A stretch of DNA of 64,000 bases, taken from the NCBI RefSeq assembly GCF_009928485.1, contig NZ_JAABNP010000007.1:62001-126000 (forward strand), written 5' to 3'. The DNA is from Clostridium sp. C2-6-12. GTDB taxonomy: Bacteria > Bacillota > Clostridia > Clostridiales > Clostridiaceae. The notes under the pieces were generated by a model. The model was not told the origin of the DNA. It saw nothing but the letters and a program-made list of their open reading frames with translations, and did not search any database. Made by a program: the position numbers and the translations under genes. Below are positions 1 through 8,476 of the stretch, piece by piece (positions within the stretch are counted from its first letter, which is position 1; each line of letters begins with the position of its first letter).

Positions 1-820
1 TTAATTTTTTTGTTCTTCCTGCATTTACGTACTTATTATTAATTGAATCATAAATTCTGTTTATGTAAAGCTCTTGAAAATTATCAAATTCTCCCAAACC
101 GTGCATATGTAAGGAAACCTCTATTCCTTCTTTTTGTAATTTGCTTTTTAAAGAATGCTCTTCATCTGAGGCCATATCATTTTTTGCATGATCACCACAA
201 ACAAGAAGTAATGGAACAAGCTTTGTCTTCTTAATTCCTTTTTTCTTTAATTTCTTCACTACATTTTCTATAGTTGGATAGCCTTCTATTGTAGCCACAA
301 ATACATTTTCATATTCTTCATCTATTAAAACAGTTTGAAGCATTCCATAAACTGCATTTGCAGGGTGTTCTGTTCCATGTCCAAATAGTATTACACTTTC
401 TTCTCCCTGTAGAATATCCTTAATACTTTCTATAAACAAGGAATAATCCTCTGGAAGCCCATTCATTCCTTGATAAAAAAATATAGGTCTTCCAAGCTTT
501 AAAGCTTTAAAGTAATCTTTATTTTTTTCTACAATTCCTTTTATATAATCAAACTCTTCTCCTGGAATTATATGAAGGGGCTGAACTATTACTTCCTCAA
601 ATCCTTTATCTTTTAATACTTCTAAGGCTTCTTCTGGGGTAAATATATTTAAATTATCTCTTTCTTTCAATTTTTTTATTATTCTATGTGCTGTAAAAGC
701 TCTAAAAACTTCATATTCCTTAAATTCATCTTTAATTTTATTTTCAATCTTTTCAATTGAATTTCTCAATGCCTCAATATGACTTGTTCCAAAACTTACA
801 ACTAAAATAGCTTTTTTCAT
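1..820 (-). CDS. cbiK: Sirohydrochlorin cobaltochelatase CbiK (C-terminus cut by window edge)
   Basis: Inserts cobalt into sirohydrochlorin or its precorrin form in anaerobic cobalamin synthesis; a class II chelatase that needs no ATP. The frame is open for 273 codons from the ATG at 818-820 to the left edge, so nearly the whole protein is here (family about 260-290 aa). The expected metal and tetrapyrrole residues are visible: E88/E89 in PGEEFD, H148 in FGHGTEHPAN and H211 in CGDHAKNDM, matching the spacing of E89, H145 and H207 in Salmonella CbiK. A purine-rich ribosome binding site precedes the ATG. A cobalamin riboswitch lies about 240 nt upstream on the same strand, so repression by B12 is expected. 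No frameshift seen. Confidence 0.93.
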   Translation of the reverse strand, partial: MKKAILVVSFGTSHIEALRNSIEKIENKIKDEFKEYEVFRAFTAHRIIKKLKERDNLNIFTPEEALEVLKDKGFEEVIVQPLHIIPGEEFDYIKGIVEKNKDYFKALKLGRPIFFYQGMNGLPEDYSLFIESIKDILQGEESVILFGHGTEHPANAVYGMLQTVLIDEEYENVFVATIEGYPTIENVVKKLKKKGIKKTKLVPLLLVCGDHAKNDMASDEEHSLKSKLQKEGIEVSLHMHGLGEFDNFQELYINRIYDSINNKYVNAGRTKKL

Positions 821-934
821 TATAATATCCCTTCCTTTCTTCGAAAACAAAGTAGCTGCGTTGACAATATATAAATAAAAATTTAGGCAAGAAATGCACA
901 GCATTTCTCTTAATTTTATATGTTCCTAGGCATC

Positions 935-970
935 AAAAAAATCCCCGTTACCTTTTCAGATAAAGAGGAC
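935..970 (-). terminator. Possible terminator of the cobalamin riboswitch leader
   Basis: Read on the minus strand, an imperfect G/C-containing hairpin is followed by seven U residues, between the riboswitch and cbiK. This is where a transcription-attenuating expression platform would sit. The stem contains mismatches, so the assignment is moderate. A separate perfect 8-bp hairpin with a 3-nt loop lies closer to cbiK at 890-908. Confidence 0.4.
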
Positions 971-1056
971 ACATAACAAATTAAGAATATAATATTATTA
1001 TATATTCTAACCTTTGCTCTTGACTTCCCTCCGAAGCTAGCATTTTCGTATATTTT

Positions 1057-1222
1057 TAGGCAGGTCTCCTGACTTTGGCCTCATCCTAGAATCTCCACCT
1101 TCCCAAGAATAATATCTCAGTGGCTGTCTTAGAGTTTAGTCTTCCATTACAGTAGCGGGGGCTGTAGTAGATTTTCACTACTTTCCCTTTTAATCTTAAA
1201 AACATTTTAATAAAATGCACTT
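1057..1222 (-). promoter_or_regulatory. Cobalamin (adenosylcobalamin-type) riboswitch
   Basis: On the minus strand the conserved elements occur in order: the GGGAA..AGTGAAAATC core, CAGCCCCCGC, a GCCACTG box, and the B12 box AAGTCAGGAGACCTGCC near 1059-1076. These are the diagnostic conserved segments of the cobalamin riboswitch class. It sits in the long 5' leader of cbiK on the same strand, so it should switch cbiK off when cobalamin is abundant. Confidence 0.93.
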
Positions 1223-1424
1223 TAAAAACCTAAAAATCAATTTTAATTATCTTTAAATTATAAAGTACTACAATCCTTTATTCAAGTAAAAAGTAACTAT
1301 AAGCTCCTATATTTAAATTAATTCTAATTATTTGCATATAATATATAACTTAATTTCCTATTTTGGCCTATGATGTAAAATATAGTATACTGACTGTATA
1401 ATAACTCGTTTGGAGGAAAAAATA

Positions 1425-1574
1425 ATGCTCAGAAAAATATTTACTCTTTGTTTTATTTCCATTTTAGCATTATCACAAGTAGGATGCTTTAAAGAAAATA
1501 CACAAATGGAAGGTACTTTTAAAAAGAATGAATCGAAGGAAAATCCAACAAATTTGTATTTGGGTAATGATTAA
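1425..1574 (+). CDS. Small putative lipoprotein (49 aa)
   Basis: A 49-codon ORF has a good ribosome binding site (TGGAGG at 1411-1416, 8 nt before the ATG). The protein starts with a charged n-region (MLRK), a hydrophobic stretch FTLCFISILAL and a lipobox-like SQVGC with Cys21, followed by a short polar tail of 28 residues. It is likely exported and lipidated. Function is not recognisable. It stands alone between the cobalamin leader and the Asn-rich gene, divergent from cbiK. Confidence 0.6.
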   Translation: MLRKIFTLCFISILALSQVGCFKENTQMEGTFKKNESKENPTNLYLGND

Positions 1575-1661
1575 TTAGGAAAAGAACTCATTTAATTTTA
1601 GAGTAACATATAGAAATATCAAATAATATATTAAATAAAAGCACTTATATTAGAGGAAGCA

Positions 1662-2228
1662 ATGGAATTCAACGGATGGAGTAGTTTTGAGGATTTAGCA
1701 AAGGCTTGCGGATATACTAATTCTAATAGCAATTCAAATGAAGCAAATAATAATAACAATAATAATAATAATAATAATTCAACAAATAATTCTGGTAATA
1801 TGGGATGCTGTGATATACCAAATGGATTTCAAGCTTTAAATCCTGATTTATTCGTGGTAATAGGTGAAGTGCTTGGAAATATACTAGCTGGAAATATGCC
1901 ATTTAATGTTCAAAATGCAGTTGGTAACTGGTTACAGCTAGTTGGCCAAGCAATTGAAACATATAATGCTCAACAGCAATATTTTCAAGGAGGACCAGGA
2001 AGATATTTTAATCCTAAATACTATAATGTAACCAATCCATTTTGCAACACTACTTCTACAAATCCTACTCAAAACTCTAGTTCAAAGGCTAATAACAAAA
2101 ATTCAACTTCTGATTCTAATGCAAAATCATCTTCTGAAGATAACGTTGATAAAATTAAGGCATTAGAGTTACGTATAAATCAGCTAACAGCAGAATTAGA
2201 GCAAATTAAATGTATGCTAGAAAAATAA
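1662..2228 (+). CDS. Asn-rich protein with C-terminal coiled coil, unknown function
   Basis: 188 aa, preceded by AGAGGAAG at a normal distance. Three parts are visible: an N-terminal segment with an Asn/Ser-rich linker (about residues 20-45) encoded by nearly uniform AAT/AAC triplets; a conserved-looking hydrophobic middle (about 50-125) including DLFVVIGEVLGNILAGNMPF and a Gln/Tyr-rich stretch; and a Ser/Asn linker followed by a heptad-like coiled coil over the last 28 residues. There is no signal peptide or catalytic motif. I do not recognise the family; a spore- or assembly-type structural role is possible but is a guess. It ends at a bidirectional terminator. Confidence 0.7.
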   Translation: MEFNGWSSFEDLAKACGYTNSNSNSNEANNNNNNNNNNNSTNNSGNMGCCDIPNGFQALNPDLFVVIGEVLGNILAGNMPFNVQNAVGNWLQLVGQAIETYNAQQQYFQGGPGRYFNPKYYNVTNPFCNTTSTNPTQNSSSKANNKNSTSDSNAKSSSEDNVDKIKALELRINQLTAELEQIKCMLEK

Positions 2229-2290
2229 ATATCTAAATTTACTTTCTAAGAGGCTTAATAAACTTACTTATACTTTATTATAAATATAAC

Positions 2291-2324
2291 AAAATACCGC
2301 AAATTCATTGAAATGCGGTATTTT
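2291..2324. terminator. Bidirectional intrinsic terminator
   Basis: A perfect 11-bp inverted repeat (AAAATACCGCA / TGCGGTATTTT) has A and T runs on both sides. It lies between the convergent Asn-rich gene and the gene at 2335-2895 and can serve both. Its loop closely resembles that of the hairpin at 3100-3129. Confidence 0.8.
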
Positions 2325-2334
2325 AAAGTGAATG

Positions 2335-2895
2335 TTACTTTTTCTTATGAGCTGTATTACTTTCTAATTTTTCCATGTAATAACTATCTTGTATTTTCAA
2401 TAGCTTTTTAATTTCAGGCATGTCTTTTTCTGTAAAATTAAAAATAGATATTAACTCGCTTCCACAACGATATACTTTTCTTCCATCTGGATACAAATAA
2501 TTATATCCTTCTGCTCCATCACATCTTCCACACCCATAGCATCCAGTATATTTTCCTTCATATTCTTCAATAACATTTTGAATTCCATGTTTAAAAATAT
2601 CAGAATATTCTTTTGCTGCAAAGAAACGTAGTCTTACTCCTGGTATATTTCTTTCACTGTATTTATAACCATCATGCTTTTGTTCTTTAGCCTCCATTTT
2701 TAGTATTGTCTTTTTTATTTTGTTCTTTCTAAAATCAATAGAAATATCACTGGTTTTATTTCTTACAGGATTATAACCGAGATTTATTGCATATTCAGCT
2801 AATTCTAAAAACATCTCATTATATTTTACATCTATATTTGATAGCAATTCATTTAAAATAACTCTATGCTTTTCATTCATGTTACTTATCCCCAT
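2335..2895 (-). CDS. Hypothetical protein with a Cys-rich (zinc-site-like) motif
   Basis: 186 aa, soluble, no signal peptide. The N-terminal half is helical. The second half holds the motif CYGCGRCDG (about residues 118-126) and a further YRCG at about 142, giving four cysteines suited to a structural zinc site. Two starts are possible: the ATG at 2895, or an in-frame ATG five codons later that has GGGGAT 8 nt upstream. No family is recognised with confidence. It stands alone, flanked by terminator hairpins. Confidence 0.72.
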   Translation of the reverse strand: MGISNMNEKHRVILNELLSNIDVKYNEMFLELAEYAINLGYNPVRNKTSDISIDFRKNKIKKTILKMEAKEQKHDGYKYSERNIPGVRLRFFAAKEYSDIFKHGIQNVIEEYEGKYTGCYGCGRCDGAEGYNYLYPDGRKVYRCGSELISIFNFTEKDMPEIKKLLKIQDSYYMEKLESNTAHKKK

Positions 2896-3099
2896 TCTTC
2901 TTTAATTCTTCATGATTTAAAATTAAATAAAGTGAAATGCACAATATATATAATTATTTTGCTACAAAACATATATACTCCAATGCACAAACAAATATAT
3001 TTATTAAGAACATCACTTCAATTTAATTACTACGTACTTTTTACAGATTATGAATCAAATTAATTTCAATTCTTTCATGTCAGGTGTACTATATAGAAA

Positions 3100-3129
3100 A
3101 TATCGCAAATTCATTAGAAAATGCGATAT
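3100..3129. terminator. Intrinsic terminator hairpin
   Basis: An 8-bp inverted repeat (ATATCGCA / TGCGATAT) lies downstream of the minus-strand methyltransferase gene, with T/A-rich flanks. Stem core and loop (CGCAAATTCATT) nearly match the 2291-2324 hairpin, suggesting a duplicated element. Confidence 0.6.
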
Positions 3130-3203
3130 CTCAATTTAATTCTTATTTTATATAGTTATAGTATTAAAGTAATTTAGATATTCTATATGCAAGTTAAATA
3201 TCC

Positions 3204-3902
3204 TTAATTTTTTATAGCTGTCATAGCTATAAGCGTAAGATAACTTTCTTTATCTGCATCATGTAAATCAAAATCAGAAGTAGTTCTCCATATTTCCTTA
3301 CCATCTTCAATAGTTTCTGCATAAGTTACATCAACAATGCCAGTTTTTCCCCATAAATCTTGCCACCATTTAGCACTATGAAAGCAATACATATCTTTCT
3401 CCCAAAATTCCTTCATGGCTTCTGGCAATCCATCACTAAATTCTCTTGTAAGACCAGGACTGACAATTCCAAATTGTCCTCCCTTTTTTACTAACCTTGA
3501 ATAATGGTTAGGCAAATAAATTTCATCTGTTCCAAAATAATGATATGCATCTATACTAATGGCCGCATCAAAAAAATTATCTGCATAAGGCAATGAGTGA
3601 GCTTCTGCAGAAATTGGGAACACCTTATCCTCTACTCCCATTTCAACGAAACGATTATAATTATCTGTTGGGCTTATCCATAAATCATTGGCAAATACAG
3701 TTACACCAAATTCTTTAGCAAGAAATATTGATGTAAGTCCCATTCCACATCCCATATCTAGTACACGCATTCCTGGCTTCAAATCCATTTTCTCACAAAG
3801 TATCTCTATAAGCCACAAAGCATTTGGCCCCATCATTTTATTTTCTTCAAAAAACTTACTATAATTTTCATAATACTTTTCACAACGTTTAAAATTTCTC
3901 AT
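3204..3902 (-). CDS. Class I SAM-dependent methyltransferase
   Basis: 232 aa, the usual size for a stand-alone Rossmann methyltransferase. Motif I is VLDMGCGMG (residues 47-55), followed by the acidic post-I position FANDLW and the motif IV region FDAAISIDAYHYFG, as in the Methyltransf_11/UbiE-like group. The C-terminal part (SAKWWQDLWGKTGIVDV) resembles small-molecule methyltransferases. The start is supported by a GGAGAT-type ribosome binding site just upstream. Substrate unknown. It is monocistronic among similar single-gene units. Confidence 0.88.
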   Translation of the reverse strand: MRNFKRCEKYYENYSKFFEENKMMGPNALWLIEILCEKMDLKPGMRVLDMGCGMGLTSIFLAKEFGVTVFANDLWISPTDNYNRFVEMGVEDKVFPISAEAHSLPYADNFFDAAISIDAYHYFGTDEIYLPNHYSRLVKKGGQFGIVSPGLTREFSDGLPEAMKEFWEKDMYCFHSAKWWQDLWGKTGIVDVTYAETIEDGKEIWRTTSDFDLHDADKESYLTLIAMTAIKN

Positions 3903-4198
3903 TATTAATAATCTCCTTTGATATGTTATTTTTTTACTTGTATCCTAAGATGATAAAAAAACAACACGCAAAGTGATATTTTATATTAATATTTAAATAT
4001 TATATCTCAGGCGTGTTATTTAATTACCACCCTTAATACACTGCTCATTTTTTTCATCATAAAAACACTTCCTTTCCATAAAATTCTAATTATACAGTAA
4101 CATAATCCCAGCAAAAATGCAAACTTTTTCATTTTTTGTTTTTCATTGTATTAAATAGCTCTCATCTTGTAAAATTGCCCCTCGAATCCTTCATAAGT

Positions 4199-4591
4199 TT
4201 AGCAGCCTATTTCAATATAATTACCTTCTGGGTCAGAAATCCAAAAATTTCTTTGTCCCCAGGGTTGTGTGACTGGCTCTCCTGTTAGGGATTGAACACC
4301 AAGTGATATCAGACGTGCATATTCCTTATCAACATCTTCTTTAGTCGGAACACCTATACCTATTTGCATTGTAAGATTGAATCCACTTGGTGGGTAGTAC
4401 TGTTGATTCATTTCCTTAGCAAATTGTTTTCTATCAAACATAAATAACCCTCCATCTTTCACTTTGAAACTTGCAAAAGGTCCTCCATCCCAATCTGTTT
4501 CAAATTCCAAAATATCCCTATAAAACTTAACCATTTTTTCAACATCTTCAACAAATAAACCAGTATGTACACTGTTAGATAAAATGCCCAT
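4199..4591 (-). CDS. VOC superfamily (glyoxalase/bleomycin-resistance-like) protein
   Basis: 130 aa with the paired beta-alpha-beta-beta-beta modules of the vicinal oxygen chelate fold. The N-terminal module begins NSVHTGLFVEDVEKMVKFYRDIL, with His9 at the usual first metal position; the C-terminal module ends QPWGQRNFWISDPEGNYIEIGC, with the terminal glutamate at the usual last ligand position. It may be a metal-dependent lyase, dioxygenase or drug-binding protein; substrate cannot be told from sequence. A second VOC gene with the same QPWG..DP(E/D)GN ending lies at 6483-6833. Confidence 0.85.
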   Translation of the reverse strand: MGILSNSVHTGLFVEDVEKMVKFYRDILEFETDWDGGPFASFKVKDGGLFMFDRKQFAKEMNQQYYPPSGFNLTMQIGIGVPTKEDVDKEYARLISLGVQSLTGEPVTQPWGQRNFWISDPEGNYIEIGC

Positions 4592-4718
4592 ATAAACACT
4601 CTCCTTCTCAAAAAATAAGCTAAAAACATTTAATAAAATTACACTCCCAAACTATAACAATTCATATGAAAATAATTGCTTTGCAGGATATGCCATATTT
4701 ATTTCTTACCTCCTTTTA

Positions 4719-5576
4719 CTATGCCTCTTCTTGCATTCTTTTAATGTATAACATAATATTTTCTGCTTCATCTTTGCAATATTCAAATTTGAAATACATA
4801 GCTATTTCCAAAGAAATTTCATGAAAATATTTGCACATTTTAAATAGCTTTTCCCAAATATCTTCAAATGTTCCATTGGGAAAAATGTCTGTAAATCTAT
4901 CCATATTAGTTTTACTTAAATATCTTTCAAAGTATTTGTAGCACTTACCTGTAGAAACTGAAAAATCATAATCAATTCCTATTTTCCAATTAAGCATTTT
5001 TAAAAACATTTCCATTTCATAATGCTCCATAAAAAACTTAGTGAACATCAATTCTTTCCTACATAGCCCTTTTGCAACATTTACACTTAACCACCAAAAT
5101 TCATTGCAACAATCTCTAAATTCTTCTGTTGTAGGTTTTCCAATATAATAATAATCACTAACTTCAATAGTATTTAATCCATCTATTCCGTCCTTATCAA
5201 GTAATAAAATTCTTGGTTCTTTATTAAATATTCTACTTTCCATATTTTCAATATCCACAAGAGTTAGGTCAATTCTATTTCCATCTTTAAATTGCATTAA
5301 ATATACAAATTCCTGATTACTGTTATAATCATAAGGATGACTATACCAATCATTTGGCTTTTGCATAATTAATCTTTCTCCAAAACGTTCTAACCACTGC
5401 TCATTGCTTGTAAATGTCTGAATATCTTTCACAATATAAACAATATCAAAATCTGAATATTTATCATGTGTTGCGTTAAAATCTACTCTTGAACCAGACA
5501 TATATACAGCACGAATTTTATCATTATCCTTAGCTGTATTCATTATCAAATCCATCATTTCTTGTTCAGTTCTCAT
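4719..5576 (-). CDS. Aminoglycoside 6-adenylyltransferase-like (ANT(6)/AadE family) nucleotidyltransferase
   Basis: 285 aa, full family length (about 280-300). The nucleotidyltransferase signature is present near the N-terminus: MSGSRVDFN followed by YSDFDIVYIV, giving the G-S...D-x-D metal-binding arrangement. The rest (EFWWLSVNVAKGLCRKELMF) matches the ANT(6) helical domain. Family members adenylate streptomycin, but chromosomal homologs are common in Firmicutes and need not confer clinical resistance. The ATG at 5574-5576 is preceded by a purine-rich site. Base composition is like its neighbours, so no sign of recent transfer. Confidence 0.88.
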   Translation of the reverse strand: MRTEQEMMDLIMNTAKDNDKIRAVYMSGSRVDFNATHDKYSDFDIVYIVKDIQTFTSNEQWLERFGERLIMQKPNDWYSHPYDYNSNQEFVYLMQFKDGNRIDLTLVDIENMESRIFNKEPRILLLDKDGIDGLNTIEVSDYYYIGKPTTEEFRDCCNEFWWLSVNVAKGLCRKELMFTKFFMEHYEMEMFLKMLNWKIGIDYDFSVSTGKCYKYFERYLSKTNMDRFTDIFPNGTFEDIWEKLFKMCKYFHEISLEIAMYFKFEYCKDEAENIMLYIKRMQEEA

Positions 5577-5636
5577 AATTATTTCTCCATCCCATATTTA
5601 AAGCTTTAACAAATAGTCTTACTCATACTTTACAAT

Positions 5637-6443
5637 CTATAATGTATCAATAAATTTATAAACCTGTTCTGACCATTCCCATATATCTTTGTTTTTACTA
5701 TCCATATAATAAACTCTAGCTTTAATATCATCAGCCATTATACCTTCAAAGCTCTCTCTATATGCATTAGGAATTATTATAGCAAATACATTATCTTTTA
5801 ATATTAATTCATCTTTAATTTTCAGTGGATGGTATCCATCAAAAACAGCATTAGGATGTTTTACTAATTCATCATATTTGAAAAAGAAACGCACTCCTGG
5901 AGTAAACCCCTTACTTAAATCTTCTTCACTCGGTTCACGCTCTAATTTTCTTTCCATAACTAGTCTATCACCAGCCTGACAATTCCCCCAAGATAGCATT
6001 AAATATTCAAAATAATCTGCGGGATCTTTTGCTGCATTTCTTGGTTCTAATTTTAATTGTTCACCAGATATATTTCTTGCCTTTACAGCAGAAAGTATGC
6101 TTCCACTTTTTATAATAGACAAAGCATTTTCAACTGGTGCTGTGTGGCAAAGATACTTAGTCATACAACCTTTTTGTTTACATGCAGTGCATTCTGTTAT
6201 TTTTTCTGGCTTTTCTACCTTCATGAACTCTTTTTTGTTTGATAAAGCATAGTTTACTTTTTCCATTATTTTTTGGTTGTCACTAACAATTTCAGTTTTT
6301 CTCCCATGCAAAGTCTCATAGTCTACAAATTTAATTATCCCATTCAATTCCCATTCTGATATATAAGGATAATTGGATAAGGCATGATAGTATATGCCCT
6401 CCCAAATAATGCTGAATTCATGTTTTCCAATATCAATTTTCAT
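5637..6443 (-). CDS. Protein with ADP-ribosyltransferase-like segment and Cys cluster, unknown function
   Basis: I place the start at the ATG at 6441-6443, which follows GGTGATTAGT, giving 268 aa. A Cys cluster CTACKQKGCMTKYLCH (about residues 85-100) leads into HTAPVENALSIIKSGSILSA. That pattern resembles the His-Thr entry and NL-SI-x-x-G helix of DarT/KptA-type ADP-ribosyltransferase folds. The C-terminal half (RFFFKYDELVKHPNAVFDGYHPL, VFAIIIPNAYRE) would complete such a fold. The resemblance is inferred by eye. Homologs are often labelled only as hypothetical proteins. Monocistronic. Confidence 0.65.
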   Translation of the reverse strand: MKIDIGKHEFSIIWEGIYYHALSNYPYISEWELNGIIKFVDYETLHGRKTEIVSDNQKIMEKVNYALSNKKEFMKVEKPEKITECTACKQKGCMTKYLCHTAPVENALSIIKSGSILSAVKARNISGEQLKLEPRNAAKDPADYFEYLMLSWGNCQAGDRLVMERKLEREPSEEDLSKGFTPGVRFFFKYDELVKHPNAVFDGYHPLKIKDELILKDNVFAIIIPNAYRESFEGIMADDIKARVYYMDSKNKDIWEWSEQVYKFIDTL

Positions 6444-6482
6444 ACTAATCACCAACTTTAAAATATAAAATGTAGTATCATA

Positions 6483-6833
6483 CTATTTTTCTCCGAAACT
6501 TCTAAAATATATATGGTTCCCGTCTGGATCGCAAAAATGCATATTCTTTGCTCCCCATGGTTGAATTTTAGGTGCATCAATAATATGTATTCCTAATTTT
6601 AGAAGTCTTTCATACTCTTCATCTACATCATCAACAGTAAATGCTAAACTAATATTATGATTTTGATTATTTTTTACGTCTCCATTATTATAAACTGTTA
6701 AGGTTGTACCTTCTTTAATAATGATTTGATGTATTTCATCCTTGCAATCAGAATTAATATTTAAGATTTTCCTATAAAAATCAGCAATTTTTATTACATC
6801 GTTTGTTTCCAAACAAACTTCACCTAAATTCAT
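6483..6833 (-). CDS. VOC superfamily protein
   Basis: 116 aa. Two VOC modules: LGEVCLETNDVIKIADFYRKIL at the N-terminus and ISLAFTVDDVDEEYERLLKLGI with the ending PWGAKNMHFCDPDGNHIYF. The usual first-strand metal His is not obvious, so it may bind a ligand rather than catalyse. The start is preceded by AGGAAGAAG. Related in layout to the 4199 gene but clearly divergent, so not a recent duplicate. Confidence 0.83.
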   Translation of the reverse strand: MNLGEVCLETNDVIKIADFYRKILNINSDCKDEIHQIIIKEGTTLTVYNNGDVKNNQNHNISLAFTVDDVDEEYERLLKLGIHIIDAPKIQPWGAKNMHFCDPDGNHIYFRSFGEK

Positions 6834-6899
6834 TTCTTCTTCCTCCCTGTATAAAAGATCTTAATTCATCACAATAAAATTTAATATTTTCTTATATAT

Positions 6900-7358
6900 T
6901 CATTTATTATTTTCATCAAGCGATTTAGAAAAACTATATCCTTTAATCTTGTACCCATTGCTCTTATAAAATTCATGCGCCTTTTCGCGTTTAATTCCAC
7001 TATTTAAAGCTATTGCAATTGCTCCTTCATTAATAGCCCACTTTTCTGCTGATTTCATTAGTATAGTGCCTATCCCATTTCCTCTATGTTTTTCATTAAC
7101 CACTAAAGAAATAATTCTCACATACTCTCCATCATATTCATATGCATACAATTTACATAATCCAATAAAACCAACTACTTTGTTATCTACTTCAGCCACA
7201 AGTGTTTTGTAAGATTTATTTGAATTAATTTTAAATAATCTTTGTGATATGTTATTTTTGTTTGAAGGATAACCTAACTCTTCAATAAACTCTGTTAGCA
7301 TTTCATAATCCTCATCAATTATGTCTCTTATAAAAATCTTATCTTCTTTCATTTTCAA
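6900..7358 (-). CDS. GNAT family N-acetyltransferase
   Basis: 152 aa, the standard size of a single GNAT domain. The order is: N-terminal IFIRDIIDEDYEMLTEFIEELGY, the beta-4 strand VRIISLVVNEKHRGNGIGTILM carrying the acetyl-CoA pyrophosphate-binding R-x-x-G-x-G/I motif, and the C-terminal KREKAHEFYKSNGYK motif B. It transfers acetyl from acetyl-CoA to an amine that cannot be predicted. A ribosome binding site precedes the start. Confidence 0.88.
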   Translation of the reverse strand: MKMKEDKIFIRDIIDEDYEMLTEFIEELGYPSNKNNISQRLFKINSNKSYKTLVAEVDNKVVGFIGLCKLYAYEYDGEYVRIISLVVNEKHRGNGIGTILMKSAEKWAINEGAIAIALNSGIKREKAHEFYKSNGYKIKGYSFSKSLDENNK

Positions 7359-7468
7359 CTCTCCCGATAAAAAATACTATAAATCTCAGCAACACTCAAC
7401 TACCTTTTGCCATAAGCTTTTTTATCCTAATCATATTCCTTAACCCTTATGTTTACTATAAATAGTTA

Positions 7469-7553
7469 TATATTTACCTATTTACATAGTTATCTTTTTA
7501 AATAGGTAAATATAAAAATAGTTTTATATAATAATATTTTCCTATAAAACTAT
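7469..7553. repeat. Two consecutive inverted-repeat hairpins in an AT-rich intergenic region
   Basis: The first has 15-bp perfect arms (7469-7483 and 7500-7514) around TACCTATTT. The second follows immediately with 11-bp perfect arms (7518-7528 and 7543-7553) around AGTTTTAT. They lie just downstream of the minus-strand methyltransferase at 7596-8378 and upstream of the GNAT gene. One may act as terminator, but the G/C content is unusually low for that and two stems in tandem is unusual. Confidence 0.6.
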
Positions 7554-7595
7554 ATTCTTATAAATATAGCTTTATAGATACCTTTAATTCTATAT

Positions 7596-8378
7596 TTAAG
7601 GTTTTCTAGCAAGCTGTAAATCTATGGTATCATATACAGTAACTTTTCTACCATTATTATTAATTGCATTTTCTATTTCCTTATAAAATTCATTTCTTTT
7701 ATTTTCTTCCAATGCTCTATGATCTGAATAAGTATTAATGAGTGAAACATATTCTTTGGCATTAAATGTTCTTGTTCTATGATATAATTTATAATTCACA
7801 TCAATAAATCCATACTTTTTAATTTCCTCAGCCATTTTTTCGCATTGTTTTTCTCCGTACTCTGGTGAAAGTGCTGAAGTTGACATATATTTTGAATATA
7901 TTTTTTGTATAGCAATATCAAGCTCTTGATTTCCTTTATCTTTATATGGATGGTTTGCAAAACGAGCAAATATTCCACCGCTTTTTAGCATTTCATATGC
8001 TTTAGGATAACCTATTTCTTCTGGTATCCAATGAAAAGCCGTAGCTGAATAAATCATATCAAAGGAGTCAGGTGGGCACTCATAATCTTGAAAAGCCAAA
8101 TTTATAACATTAAAATTATTATATTTGCTAAATTTTTGCTTTGTATATTCTGCTAACTTATCTCCTAACTCTATAGCTGTTACCAAGCAACCTTCCTCAA
8201 GTATAGGTACTGTAGCTTGACCTGTTCCAATTCCAATTTCAAGAACCTTACTGGATTGATTTATTTGCTTAAAATCCATTATATCTTTATATAACTCAGA
8301 AACATAAGTTGGTCTCCACTTATCATATTCAGCATAAACTTCATTAAATTTTGTTTCCAAACCTTTTATACTGGCCAA
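7596..8378 (-). CDS. Class I SAM-dependent methyltransferase
   Basis: 260 aa. The N-terminus VYAEYDKWRPTYVSELY and motif I VLEIGIGTG (residues 45-53) are typical of the Methyltransf_11 group that also includes trans-aconitate- and ubiquinone-like enzymes. Motif IV is FDMIYSATAFHWI, and the ALKPGG-like turn reads EMLKSGGIFARF. The C-terminal region contains HRTRTFNAKEYVSLINTYSDH, common in this subfamily. Substrate unknown. Distinct from the enzyme at 3204. Confidence 0.88.
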   Translation of the reverse strand: MASIKGLETKFNEVYAEYDKWRPTYVSELYKDIMDFKQINQSSKVLEIGIGTGQATVPILEEGCLVTAIELGDKLAEYTKQKFSKYNNFNVINLAFQDYECPPDSFDMIYSATAFHWIPEEIGYPKAYEMLKSGGIFARFANHPYKDKGNQELDIAIQKIYSKYMSTSALSPEYGEKQCEKMAEEIKKYGFIDVNYKLYHRTRTFNAKEYVSLINTYSDHRALEENKRNEFYKEIENAINNNGRKVTVYDTIDLQLARKP

Positions 8379-8476
8379 GATTTTCTACCCCTTCCTTGTC
8401 TTTAATTATTCTTTTACGTGCTTATATTACATAAATACTTAATAGTTGCAAAATTCATCTTACACTTATTAGTTAT

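Noticed and set aside
1735..1785. AAT-rich tract as a CRISPR-like or tandem-repeat array
   Set aside because: It is a codon repeat inside an open frame with no spacers.
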